Assembly: GCF_002252155.1 (NCBI RefSeq)
Contig: NZ_NEFD01000001.1
Location: forward strand, 614,921-678,920
DNA length: 64,000 nucleotides
Reading direction: 5' to 3'
DNA from: Wohlfahrtiimonas sp. G9077
Lineage (GTDB): Bacteria > Pseudomonadota > Gammaproteobacteria > Cardiobacteriales > Wohlfahrtiimonadaceae
Shown here: positions 25,358 through 34,375 of the stretch, piece by piece
Layout of the letters: each line of letters starts with the position of its first letter
Position numbering within the stretch: position 1 is the first letter of the stretch
The notes under the pieces: model-generated
The model's database searches: none
Seen by the model: the letters and a program-made list of their open reading frames with translations, nothing else
Told to the model about the DNA's origin: nothing
Made by a program: the position numbers and the translations under genes

Positions 25358-26292
25358 ATTGCCCCCTTCGTTACGAAATAAAAGTAATGGAAAAAGAGCG
25401 GTGCTGTGTACATTAAGCTGTCAATGCGATCTAAAATGCCACCGTGCCCCGGAATCAATGCGCCGCTGTCTTTGATGCCTAAATCACGTTTAACGGATGA
25501 AAGTACGACATCACCAATAAAACCAGAAATGGCTAATACAATCCCTGCCATCAATCCCTGCTGCCATGTCAAAATGGTTAAATAAGGCGCTAAACATGTG
25601 GCCAATAATGTCGTCACTATGAGTCCGCCAATGAATCCTTCCCATGTTTTATTTGGGCTCACTTTCGGGATGATTTTATGGCGCCCCCAGAGTTTACCGC
25701 ACACATATTGGCTCACATCATTGAACTGCGTGATGAAAAGCAGATATAAAATTAAGCCTGCAAAGCCCGCCGCTGGATGGACGCGATCTAAATTTGCTAA
25801 ATAAGCAATGTGACTAAAGGCAAACACGCATAGCATCAAGCTCCATTGAATGGTGGCATTTGCTTTAATAAAGCCATCTGTTTCCCCAATCAAAACTGAG
25901 CGCATCGGCAACAGTAAAAATAAGTAGACTGGAATTAAAATAATGAACATGCCATACCACTGCACATACGCAAAATAGTATTGCAATGGGATGGCTAAAT
26001 ATGCCCAAAACACCAAACGACGATCCACCGCACGCATTGGCGTAATGGAAAAGAACTCTTTGAGAGCGAGAAAGCTCATCAATGCAAAAAGGATCGTGAT
26101 GGCTTTTTGCCCAAGGTACAACGCGCCCACCACAATGATGATCATCCACCACCATGATTGCGTGCGCATGGCCAGCTCATTGTGCTGCCCTTTTTGACGT
26201 TGGCATTTAAGCCAAACGATGATGCTCGCCACACTCAATAAAGCAAAAAGTGCGATGATCATATGAAAACTGTGGGGTAAAAGATGCGCCAT
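25354..26292 (-). CDS. ynbB: YnbB-like CDP-diglyceride synthetase (CdsA family)
   Basis: 312 residues, about 8 membrane segments. CdsA enzymes make CDP-diacylglycerol from CTP and phosphatidate. The C-terminal signature is complete: SGFIGDVVLSSVKRDLGIKDSG and PGHGGILDRIDS, with the metal-binding Asp residues. Preceding FNDVSQYVCGKLWGR and SPNKTWEGFIGG are also family marks. ATG 26292 is chosen (AGGA upstream); GTG 26325 is in frame. A YnbA-like partner gene lies 0.9 kb upstream on the opposite strand, matching the ynbAB pair of E. coli, so this is probably the accessory rather than the housekeeping synthase. Confidence 0.8.
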   Translation of the reverse strand: MAHLLPHSFHMIIALFALLSVASIIVWLKCQRQKGQHNELAMRTQSWWWMIIIVVGALYLGQKAITILFALMSFLALKEFFSITPMRAVDRRLVFWAYLAIPLQYYFAYVQWYGMFIILIPVYLFLLLPMRSVLIGETDGFIKANATIQWSLMLCVFAFSHIAYLANLDRVHPAAGFAGLILYLLFITQFNDVSQYVCGKLWGRHKIIPKVSPNKTWEGFIGGLIVTTLLATCLAPYLTILTWQQGLMAGIVLAISGFIGDVVLSSVKRDLGIKDSGALIPGHGGILDRIDSLMYTAPLFFHYFYFVTKGAI

Positions 26293-26362
26293 AATCCATT
26301 TCCTATGCATTGTTATTTTGAACACTATTTAATTTAAACTAAACAATGTTTAAATACAACTT

Positions 26363-26398
26363 AAATTTTAAGCCATTTATATTTATGGCTTAAATTTA
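26363..26398 (-). terminator. Hairpin after the methyltransferase gene
   Basis: Long inverted repeat around TTAAGCCAT / ATGGCTTAA extended by AT pairs. On the minus strand it lies just past the methyltransferase stop codon and before the CdsA-like gene. The T tract is weak, so termination may be partial. Confidence 0.5.
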
Positions 26399-26409
26399 AT
26401 GGCGTTGCT

Positions 26410-27033
26410 TTAGCCTTTTTTCACTTGAATGGCAAATTGAATCACATGGCACAAACCATTGTGTAGATCACCTTCTGAGCGGATCACTTCCCCTAAAAAT
26501 AGATGATGAATGCGATCGTTAGCAAAGACGGCAAGAAAATCCTCAACGTCATACAACAATTCAGCCACAGGCGGCCCGCCCGTTTGATAGGCAAGTTGCG
26601 CGGTTGAATACACCTCGCCCACAAACCATCCCTCATGCTTTAAGCTCTCACGAATGCCGCGCAATGTTTTATCTTTCAGTGCAGGTTCAAAATGCCCAAA
26701 CACACAAAAGACATTGTCATAATGCTGTGACGGCCAAGCGGCATCGTTGAGATCAATGCATTGTGTCTCGATGGTCAATCCCATGGATTCAGCGCGCACT
26801 TTAGCCTTGCTGAGCCCAACGCTTGAATAATCTTGTAACAGCATCGTCATCGGGCGATTATGGCGCATGGCATCTTCTAAAATATAGAGCGCATTTCGCC
26901 CTTCCCCTTCTGCAATTGCAAGCGATGTGCCAAAGAAATCTAGTTTTTCCACCATTTTGGCAATAAAGGCATTTGGCGCACTGCCATATAAATGCTCATG
27001 TGCTGCGTAACGGGCATCCCATTTTTCTTTCAT
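26410..27033 (-). CDS. SAM-dependent methyltransferase, TehB-like
   Basis: 207 residues from ATG 27033, preceded by AAAGGAGG; an in-frame start at 27054 would include that site. Class I methyltransferase: N-terminal WDARYAAHEHLYGSAPN, and motif I as IAEGEGRNALYILE, an arrangement seen in tellurite-resistance TehB and thiopurine-type enzymes. It is divergent from the YnbA-like gene and upstream of the CdsA-like and PlsC-like genes, so a lipid or phospholipid headgroup is a reasonable target to test, but this is context only. Confidence 0.75.
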   Translation of the reverse strand: MKEKWDARYAAHEHLYGSAPNAFIAKMVEKLDFFGTSLAIAEGEGRNALYILEDAMRHNRPMTMLLQDYSSVGLSKAKVRAESMGLTIETQCIDLNDAAWPSQHYDNVFCVFGHFEPALKDKTLRGIRESLKHEGWFVGEVYSTAQLAYQTGGPPVAELLYDVEDFLAVFANDRIHHLFLGEVIRSEGDLHNGLCHVIQFAIQVKKG

Positions 27034-27089
27034 TGTTTCCTCCTTTGCGTGCATCTTAACAAGATTTTTCGTCCACTAAAAATAAGCAG

Positions 27090-27133
27090 TGTTTATTTTA
27101 TTTGACAGGCAAATAAACATCGTTCAATATAAT
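27090..27133 (+). promoter_or_regulatory. Promoter and operator-like repeat upstream of ynbA
   Basis: TTGACA (27102-27107) with TATAAT at 27128-27133 (20-bp spacing, long) upstream of the YnbA-like gene. A perfect 9-bp inverted repeat TGTTTATTT (27090-27098) / AAATAAACA (27111-27119) brackets the -35 box, in a position fit for a repressor of both divergent genes. Confidence 0.5.
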
Positions 27134-27156
27134 TAAACACTTCAGGAGAAAATAAG

Positions 27157-27750
27157 ATGATCACCATTTATCAACTCAAACCTAAATTTCAAAATTTACT
27201 TCGCCCGCTTGTTCATACACTGTATCAGCGCGGCATCACTGCCAATCAAGTGACGATCTTTGCCTGCTTAGGCTCCATTCTCACAGCTGGCATCATCGCT
27301 GTCAGCCTGCCCAATTTTATGATCTTATGGCTCATGCCCATTTGGTTATTTGTACGCATGGCGCTCAATGCAATTGATGGCATGCTTGCCCGCGAACATC
27401 AGCAAGCCTCGAAATTGGGCGCTTATCTCAATGAATTGTGCGATGTCATTTCAGACACAGCTTTAATGCTGATTCTATTGCCCATTGCAGGCATCAATAA
27501 TATTGCCGTATTCAGTATGATTTTTTTAGCCCTATTGTCAGAATATGCTGGCGTTATGGCGCCCCTGATTGGGGAAAAGCGCCGCTATGATGGGCCAATG
27601 GGCAAAAGCGATCGTGCCTTCGTGCTCGGTGCATTGTGTGTTGCACTGGCTCTAAACATCATTTCAATGACATTTCTCAATGGCATTTTATGGGCAATGG
27701 TTGCGTTATTGATGTTCACCATTTATCAGCGCATTAAACGCGCGCTATAA
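27157..27750 (+). CDS. ynbA: YnbA-like CDP-alcohol phosphatidyltransferase family protein
   Basis: 197 residues, about six membrane segments. The CDP-alcohol phosphatidyltransferase motif is D-x2-D-G-x2-A-R-x8-G-x3-D-x3-D; here it reads N-A-I-D-G-M-L-A-R-(8)-G-A-Y-L-N-E-L-C-D, so the first and third Asp are Asn. The same substitutions are in E. coli YnbA as I remember it, along with MALNA-DGMLARE and GKSDRA. The enzyme would transfer a phosphatidyl group from CDP-diacylglycerol to an unidentified alcohol, or the altered motif may have changed the chemistry. GGAG precedes the ATG; a terminator follows. Confidence 0.82.
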   Translation: MITIYQLKPKFQNLLRPLVHTLYQRGITANQVTIFACLGSILTAGIIAVSLPNFMILWLMPIWLFVRMALNAIDGMLAREHQQASKLGAYLNELCDVISDTALMLILLPIAGINNIAVFSMIFLALLSEYAGVMAPLIGEKRRYDGPMGKSDRAFVLGALCVALALNIISMTFLNGILWAMVALLMFTIYQRIKRAL

Positions 27751-27773
27751 AAAGCCGCTCATTGAGCGGCTTT
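27751..27773. terminator. Terminator between ynbA and the metQ pair
   Basis: Perfect stem AAAGCCGCTC/GAGCGGCTTT with a 3-nt loop between convergent genes. The T run is longer on the minus strand, but the hairpin could serve both. Confidence 0.75.
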
Positions 27774-27785
27774 CGATTCTACTCA

Positions 27786-28619
27786 TTATGGCTGATTACC
27801 CCATGCCGCCGGTAATTTAAAACCAGGATAAATTTTGGCAATGTACACTTTAAAGGCTTCTGAATTGTATGCATCCGTCACATCTTTTAACCACGGCGCC
27901 CCGATATCTTTAGACTTCACAGCACTCCAATTAACATAGGCAAAGCTTGGCTCTTGAAAAAGTGCATCGGTTAACGGAATTTTGGCATCAATGGCATAAT
28001 TGCCGTTAATAATGGCAAAATCTACATCCGAACGGGATCTTGGCACTTGCGCCGCATCTAACTCCACAAGCTCAATGCCTTTTGGGTTCTCTGCAATGTC
28101 ATTTTTCGTGGCCAAAATGGGATTGACGCCATCTTTGAGTTTAATCCAACCCAATTCATCCAACATCACAATGGCGCGGGCAAAGTTACTCGGATCATTC
28201 GGTGCAGAGATGCGCGCACCTTCTTTGAGATCTGCCAATGATTTTAATTTCCCAGGATAAATGCCAAGAGGCGCTGTGGGCACTTGAAACACTTCAACCA
28301 AATCCAAATGGCGCTGCCCTTTAAACACATCTAAATAAGGCTTATGCTGGAAGATATTGATGTCTAAATCACCATCCGCCAATGCCATATTTGGGCGCAC
28401 ATAGTCATTAAATTCAATCAATTTAACGGTGTAACCTTTTGCTTCTAATTGTGGCTTGACAGAATCGCGCACCATGTCCGCAAACATGCCAGGCGTTGTG
28501 CCCACAGTGATCACGGTTTTATCTGTGGATTGTGTCCCTTGATCATTGCCGCAGCCTGCTAAAATTAAACTCACCGCAAGCGCGCCGGTTGCCAATAATT
28601 TTCTGCCCAATCGTTTCAT
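27786..28619 (-). CDS. metQ: MetQ/NlpA-family binding lipoprotein, copy 2
   Basis: 277 residues. Lipobox LAGC (Cys23) and the NlpA fold: TVGTTPGMFADMVRDSV, VKLIEFNDYVRPNMAL, DLDINIFQHKPYLD, PNDPSNFARA, ENPKGIELVELDAAQVPRS. MetQ captures D/L-methionine (or other substrates) for the MetNI importer. It starts 2 nt after its paralogue and is close in sequence throughout, so this is a tandem duplication. No metN or metI is in the window, hence it must serve a transporter encoded elsewhere. The two copies may differ in ligand. Confidence 0.85.
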   Translation of the reverse strand: MKRLGRKLLATGALAVSLILAGCGNDQGTQSTDKTVITVGTTPGMFADMVRDSVKPQLEAKGYTVKLIEFNDYVRPNMALADGDLDINIFQHKPYLDVFKGQRHLDLVEVFQVPTAPLGIYPGKLKSLADLKEGARISAPNDPSNFARAIVMLDELGWIKLKDGVNPILATKNDIAENPKGIELVELDAAQVPRSRSDVDFAIINGNYAIDAKIPLTDALFQEPSFAYVNWSAVKSKDIGAPWLKDVTDAYNSEAFKVYIAKIYPGFKLPAAWGNQP

Positions 28620-28621
28620 AA

Positions 28622-29464
28622 TTATTCCTTAGATTCTGTTGTTGCCCATGCGGCAGGATATTTGTAACCGGCAAACACATCATTGGCATAAGCTTTAAAC
28701 GCCTCTGAATGATAAGCATCCGTTACATCTTTCACCCACTTGGCATTTTGATCGGCCGTTTTAATGGCGGACCAGTTGATGTATTCAAAGCTTGGCTCTT
28801 GGAACAGTGCTTCTGTTAAGGGGATTTTCGCATCCACTGCATAGTTACCAGTGATGACGGCAAAGTCCACATCTGCGCGCGATCTTGGCAATTGTGCAGC
28901 ATCAATGGCGATGAATTTTAAGCCCTTTGGATTTTCTGCAATGTCTTTTTCAGAGGCAGTGATGGGATTGACATCATCTTTTAACGTAATCCAACCCAAT
29001 TGGCTCAACAATACGAGCGTGCGTGAAAAGTTACTTGGATCACTGGCCACAGAAATGATGGAACCTTCTTTGACATCAGCCAATGTTTTTAATTTACCGG
29101 GATAAACACCAAGCGGCGCCGTTGGCACTTGGAACAATGGGATTAAATCCACTTTATTGTGGGCAATGAATTGGGTCAAATAGGGTTTATGTTGGAAAAT
29201 ATTGATGTCTAAATCGCCGCTGGCCAATGCATGATTCGGGCGCACATAATCATTAAATTCAATTAATTTAACCGTGTAACCTTTTGCCTCTAATTGCGGG
29301 CCCACTGAATCACGCACCATGTCTGCAAACATGCCAGGCGTTGTGCCAAAGGTGATGGTTTTTTTCTCAGAATTTTGTGCTGTTTCACTGTTGCCGCAAC
29401 CGGCTAAAATTAAGCTCAATGCCAATGTTGCTGCAGTGATCAATCGTTTCCCTAATGTTGTCAT
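28622..29464 (-). CDS. metQ: MetQ/NlpA-family binding lipoprotein, copy 1
   Basis: 280 residues from ATG 29464, preceded by GAAGGAG; the ORF is open further upstream without a ribosome site. Lipobox LAGC, then the same block order as copy 2, with differences clustered in the ligand-facing segments (for example SVASDPSNFSRTLV against SAPNDPSNFARAIV). It leads the two-gene transcript. No MetJ-type box was found in the 225 bp between it and the divergent esterase gene. Confidence 0.85.
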   Translation of the reverse strand: MTTLGKRLITAATLALSLILAGCGNSETAQNSEKKTITFGTTPGMFADMVRDSVGPQLEAKGYTVKLIEFNDYVRPNHALASGDLDINIFQHKPYLTQFIAHNKVDLIPLFQVPTAPLGVYPGKLKTLADVKEGSIISVASDPSNFSRTLVLLSQLGWITLKDDVNPITASEKDIAENPKGLKFIAIDAAQLPRSRADVDFAVITGNYAVDAKIPLTEALFQEPSFEYINWSAIKTADQNAKWVKDVTDAYHSEAFKAYANDVFAGYKYPAAWATTESKE

Positions 29465-29635
29465 GATGGCTCCTTCAATTGCCTTGCGCCAATCTCGAGC
29501 CAACGTAAACATTCAATGATGGATTGCACTGTTTAGCTGTTTTCGCCCGCAAGTTGTGTAAATCGGCGCTATTGTTTAATAGTCCATTATTAATAGCGCG
29601 TTCTTCAGTGAGGGTCAATATTTTTTAATAAAAAT

Positions 29636-29668
29636 TTGTCATATCAAATGAGAATGACTATCATTATC
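29636..29668 (+). promoter_or_regulatory. Promoter with overlapping Fur box upstream of the esterase
   Basis: TTGTCA (29636-29641), 17-bp spacer, TATCAT (29659-29664). The 19-bp site at 29650-29668, GAGAATGACTATCATTATC, agrees with the Fur consensus at 16 of 19 positions and covers the spacer and -10 box. Strong prediction of iron repression. Confidence 0.8.
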
Positions 29669-29689
29669 TAATTATTGACCAGAGACATC

Positions 29690-30736
29690 ATGATCATGCG
29701 TTTTTTTATCCTGCTCTTTTGTGTGCTGATGCCCATCGGCTTTGCACAGCCCATCACCATTGGCAACATCACCACATTATCTGCTCCAAGCTTAAATGAT
29801 GAGGCGCGTAAGGTACAAGTCTATGTGCCACCTTCGTATCAAGATTATCCGTCACAAACGTATCCCGTCATTTATTTACTCGATGGCGAAAGCAATTTCC
29901 ATTATTTAACCGGCATTGTGGAAAAACTCTCTAAAGCGCCCTATCCATCATTGCCTGAAATGATCATTGTGGGCATCATCAATACCGATCGCACGCGAGA
30001 TTTAACGCCATCCACACCAAGCACGCCTGTCACATCACATGCCATCAATGGCGCCACTGGCGGCAATGCAGCCTTTTTTGATTTTCTCGAAGGCACCCTT
30101 CGCCCATTGATCGAGCAAACCCATCGCACCAATGGTTATAACATTTTAATTGGCCATTCATTTGGTGGCATCACCGCCCTTAATCACCTTTTGAGCAATC
30201 ACTCCATGAATGCTTACATCATTCATGATCCGAGCATTTGGTGGGACGATGCCTGGATGCTCAAGCAATTTAAAGCCGCGCGCGGACAAGACTTTCACAA
30301 CATTCAATTGATCCTCACGCAAGTTGGCAAAACAGAGCGCCGAGACCATTTAACCCATCATTATGATGCCATTGTAGCCTTCAATGATTATCTACAAAGT
30401 CAGCCGTTTTCACGCCTTCACTATCAATATGCGCAATATGAAGGGGAAGATCATGGCTCAATTGTCATCAAAGGTAATTTAGAGGGACTTCGTACACTGT
30501 TTGCGGGTATGCAAGTCAACATTCGCGCACTGAATGATGATCCCACTTTAGTGCAAACCCATTATGAAGATCTGAGTGCTCATTTAGGCTTCACTTTGCA
30601 ACCGAGCGAACCCTATTTATCTTCAGTATTATCCTATTTAAAGCGCACCGGCACGCCAAAAGTGGCCTTGGCATTTGAAAAATACATCCTCACACTTTAT
30701 CCAAATGGCAATACCGCACAATCATTGGCGCCTTAG
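29690..30736 (+). CDS. Secreted alpha/beta-hydrolase of the esterase-D (Fes/IroE/BesA) family
   Basis: 348 residues from ATG 29690 (29696 is also possible; the longer ORF would need a TTG). Signal peptide ends GFAQ. The domain is of esterase PF00756 type: YVPPSYQ, YPVIYLLDGE, nucleophile elbow GHSFGG, and the late His in EDHGSIV. IroE/BesA enzymes of this family hydrolyse ferric tri-catechol siderophores in the periplasm. The Fur box over its promoter supports a role in iron acquisition. No siderophore synthesis or uptake gene is adjacent, so a xenosiderophore esterase or another iron-regulated ester hydrolase both remain open. The end overlaps the convergent gene by 4 nt. Confidence 0.75.
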   Translation: MIMRFFILLFCVLMPIGFAQPITIGNITTLSAPSLNDEARKVQVYVPPSYQDYPSQTYPVIYLLDGESNFHYLTGIVEKLSKAPYPSLPEMIIVGIINTDRTRDLTPSTPSTPVTSHAINGATGGNAAFFDFLEGTLRPLIEQTHRTNGYNILIGHSFGGITALNHLLSNHSMNAYIIHDPSIWWDDAWMLKQFKAARGQDFHNIQLILTQVGKTERRDHLTHHYDAIVAFNDYLQSQPFSRLHYQYAQYEGEDHGSIVIKGNLEGLRTLFAGMQVNIRALNDDPTLVQTHYEDLSAHLGFTLQPSEPYLSSVLSYLKRTGTPKVALAFEKYILTLYPNGNTAQSLAP

Positions 30737-31668
30737 GACGCATCGAGCTGTTGATACGTCGTTTGTACGCGCTGATGGCGCTTCATGATGTGTTCAGCTT
30801 TATCAATAAAATGTTGACGCGAGGCTGTGGCTTCCTCTTCTGCTAAGTGCCCAAATTCAAAATGGAGCGCCCGCTGCAAAGCACTCTCTAATTGTGCGGG
30901 CAACGCTTCATGAATCTGCAACAGTTGTGGTAAATGACTGCTGGCCAATAAAGCTTCAATCACTTCACTTTGCAGCAAGGCTTCTAAATATTGATTGAGC
31001 CCATCTTGCATTGACAGCGCCACCATCACCGCCAAAATTCCGGTGGTTTGTTCTGCATTTGTCATTTCGCTGATGCGCTGCTGCACGCCCATAAAGTTTT
31101 GCAATCCTTCATCAATATTATCCGTCAAAATGCCTGCAGTGCCGGCGGCCAATTGCAGCTTAGCAATGTTCAAAAGGGGCGGATATTGTGGAAAGGGCGT
31201 CATCATCACGGCATCTTTGGGATACCAAACCCATGTTTCCACCGGATGATTGGCAAACACCTCATCATAGCGCGCAATGATGGCGGCATTGTCAGCTATG
31301 TTTTGCAACACACGGGGTAATTTTGCCAACACATCGGCTAAACAATCGGTGTTTGTGGTGCGCCAACACAATGTCCCATTTTGCGTGACACCTTCATCTT
31401 TCACCCAAACCATGGCAGGTTCATTGGCAAGAGTTGCATAATGGCTCGCAATCTTTGTCATGGCATCTGTGCTTAAAAAAGGTTCCGCTAAAAAAGCAGC
31501 CTCTAGCGCATCATAATCTTGCCAATAAGCATCATGCGCTTTTGTTGCATAATCACTGGCAATGAGTGGCGCGCCAAGCAGCGCTGTGTAACGATTATTC
31601 ACAGATCGCTCATCAACCGCCCACGCGCTTGGCAACCATAATACTGTGCTTAACCACATCCATTTCAT
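30733..31668 (-). CDS. Exported protein of unknown function
   Basis: 311 residues from ATG 31668, preceded by GGAG that overlaps the end of the upstream dehydrogenase gene; ORF upstream of this is shadow. The signal peptide ends SAWA (residue 17). The mature protein is helical, with a CWRTTNTDC pair of cysteines that may form a disulfide in the periplasm and a histidine-containing C-terminal helix. I recognise no family. It is the third gene of an apparent operon with the lactonase and the dehydrogenase. Confidence 0.6.
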   Translation of the reverse strand: MKWMWLSTVLWLPSAWAVDERSVNNRYTALLGAPLIASDYATKAHDAYWQDYDALEAAFLAEPFLSTDAMTKIASHYATLANEPAMVWVKDEGVTQNGTLCWRTTNTDCLADVLAKLPRVLQNIADNAAIIARYDEVFANHPVETWVWYPKDAVMMTPFPQYPPLLNIAKLQLAAGTAGILTDNIDEGLQNFMGVQQRISEMTNAEQTTGILAVMVALSMQDGLNQYLEALLQSEVIEALLASSHLPQLLQIHEALPAQLESALQRALHFEFGHLAEEEATASRQHFIDKAEHIMKRHQRVQTTYQQLDAS

Positions 31669-31673
31669 GCTGT

Positions 31674-32468
<795 letters not shown>

Positions 32469-33299
32469 TTATGCTCCTAAAGAAAAATAGTGGGCAGGCA
32501 CCCCTTTGACAGGCGCTTTGCATTGATATAATCGTCCGCTGTGATTGTCTGAAGCATCCGCATATTCGCGGGAACTTGTGACAAAAAGTGTGGTTAAATC
32601 TTTACCGCCAAATGCCATCATGGTGGAATATTTGCTCGGCACATCGAGGGTTTCAACGATGTCACCCATTGCATTTCGCACCGTTAAGCGCCCTGCCCCA
32701 AAATCAGCGCTCCAATAGCGCCCGAGCGCATCAAATTGTCCGCCATCGGGTTGACCGCCTTTGGCAAAAATGCTGCGCTCACCGATGATTTCTCCTGTGC
32801 TTGGATCAAGCGGATATCGATAAATTGTGGCCGTTTTGGTGTCTGAATAGAGCATATATGTGCCATCTGGCGCAAAAGCAATGCCATTGACAATCTGTAA
32901 ATCTCTATCGATCACCTTTAGGTTACCATTGCGATGCACACAACAAAGCACTGCGCATTTGCCACCGGCTTCATCCACCGTGCCACACCAAAATCGCCCC
33001 CACGGATCCACTTTGCCATCGTTAAAGCGACTGTGTGCAGGATCACTCGGGATGCTCGCTAACTGCGCTATTTTCTCACCTTGAGCATTGAGTGTATAAA
33101 TGCCCGTACGCATTGCCGCGATCAAGCCACCCTCTTTGATTAATCCAATACAACCAATGTTTTCATCCACAGGCCATGATTGATGCGCATCTTTGATTGG
33201 ATCATATTGAATGATGGCATTGCCTAAAATGTCCACATAATACAGGCATTGATCCCGCTCACTCCAAACGGGGGATTCGCCGAGCAATGTTTTCACCAT
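32469..33299 (-). CDS. SMP-30/gluconolactonase-family sugar lactonase
   Basis: 276 residues from ATG 33299, preceded by AAGGAG; GTG 33305 is in frame. Six-bladed beta-propeller lactonase that opens the aldonolactone made by the neighbouring dehydrogenase. Metal ligands are expected in LGESPVW (Glu), NDGKVDPWGRFW (Asn/Asp), NGIAFAPDG (Asn) and PDGGQFDALGRYW (Asp). No signal peptide, so cytoplasmic. It heads the three-gene minus-strand operon. An aldonate dehydratase, needed to continue the pathway, is not in the window. Confidence 0.85.
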   Translation of the reverse strand: MVKTLLGESPVWSERDQCLYYVDILGNAIIQYDPIKDAHQSWPVDENIGCIGLIKEGGLIAAMRTGIYTLNAQGEKIAQLASIPSDPAHSRFNDGKVDPWGRFWCGTVDEAGGKCAVLCCVHRNGNLKVIDRDLQIVNGIAFAPDGTYMLYSDTKTATIYRYPLDPSTGEIIGERSIFAKGGQPDGGQFDALGRYWSADFGAGRLTVRNAMGDIVETLDVPSKYSTMMAFGGKDLTTLFVTSSREYADASDNHSGRLYQCKAPVKGVPAHYFSLGA

Positions 33300-33400
33300 G
33301 TGCACTCCTTATTATTGATTCATCTGGGCTAATTTTCTTATCAATTCATTCTCTTAGTGATCATTACTATAACAGAGATGAAAATTTTATAAAAAAATGG

Positions 33401-33440
33401 TTGCATTAAATCAAATCAATTGTACTATTATAGTAGTACA
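33401..33440 (+). promoter_or_regulatory. hisG promoter with TrpR-type operator palindrome
   Basis: TTGCAT (33401-33406) and TATTAT (33426-33431) form a plausible promoter. The palindrome GTACTATTATAGTAGTAC (33422-33439) overlaps the -10 box and matches the TrpR operator pattern GTACTAGTTAACTAGTAC at 14 of 18 positions. A TrpR-family regulator controlling histidine genes is the simplest reading; no His-rich leader peptide is present. Confidence 0.6.
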
Positions 33441-33476
33441 GTATTAAGATAATTCAAAAAACACCAAAGGAATGCC

Positions 33477-34370
33477 ATGCAAAATCAACGTTTGAAAATT
33501 GCCATCCAGAAATCTGGTCGACTCAGCCAAGATTGTGAAAATCTACTCAAGCAATGCGGCCTTAAAATCACCATTCAAAAAGATAAGCTCATTGCCCATG
33601 TGGAAAATATGCCCATCGACATTTTGCGTGTGCGCGATGACGACATTCCTGGGCTCATTTTTGATGGCGTTGTGGACATCGGCGTTGTGGGGCAAAATGT
33701 CCTTGAAGAAGTTGCCCTTAGCCGTGAAGGCAAAATGGACAATCAATACATCGCCTTAAAAGAGCTGCCCTTTGGCGCATGTCGTTTATCCATCGCGCTG
33801 CCTAAAGAACGCCCGTATCAAGATGTCACCGATTTAACCAATCTACGCATCGCAACTTCTTATCCTTATCTGTTAAAGCGCTTTTTAGATGAGAAAAACA
33901 TCCCCTTTAAAACCTCGATGCTCAATGGCTCTGTCGAAGTTGCCCCGCGCGCCGGCCTTGCCGATGCCATTTGTGATTTGGTCTCAACCGGCGCGACATT
34001 AGAAGCCAATGGTTTACGCGAAGTGGATGTGATCTATCGCTCAACCGCCGCTCTCATTCAAACCACCGCGCCGATGAGTGCAGATAAGCAAGCGCTCATC
34101 AATAAACTCATGTGCCGCATTCAAGGCGTCACGCAAGCGATTGAATCAAAATACATCATGCTCCATGCGCCGAAAGATCGCTTAGAAGAGATTTGCTCAT
34201 TATTGCCCGGGGCTGAAACCCCAACGATTTTACCCCTCACCAATGATCAATCACGCGTTGCGATCCACATGGTGAGCACCGAATCCCTCTTTTGGGAGAC
34301 GATGGAAGCCCTCAAAGCCAAAGGGGCCAGCGCAATTTTAGTGTTACCAATTGAAAAAATGATGGAGTAG
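33477..34370 (+). CDS. hisG: ATP phosphoribosyltransferase, long form
   Basis: 297 residues. HisG condenses ATP and PRPP in the first, feedback-controlled step of histidine synthesis. The catalytic part includes IAIQKSGRL and the PRPP loop region [19 protein letters not shown]; the C-terminal regulatory domain (about residues 225-297) is present, so no HisZ is needed. Length equals E. coli HisG (299). AAAGGA precedes the ATG. It leads the his operon downstream of a TrpR-like palindrome. Confidence 0.97.
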   Translation: MQNQRLKIAIQKSGRLSQDCENLLKQCGLKITIQKDKLIAHVENMPIDILRVRDDDIPGLIFDGVVDIGVVGQNVLEEVALSREGKMDNQYIALKELPFGACRLSIALPKERPYQDVTDLTNLRIATSYPYLLKRFLDEKNIPFKTSMLNGSVEVAPRAGLADAICDLVSTGATLEANGLREVDVIYRSTAALIQTTAPMSADKQALINKLMCRIQGVTQAIESKYIMLHAPKDRLEEICSLLPGAETPTILPLTNDQSRVAIHMVSTESLFWETMEALKAKGASAILVLPIEKMME

Positions 34371-34375
34371 TTGTG

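Noticed and set aside
33301..33476. Possible histidine attenuator (hisL) upstream of hisG
   Set aside because: No short ORF with a His codon run and no terminator hairpin; a palindromic operator is present instead.
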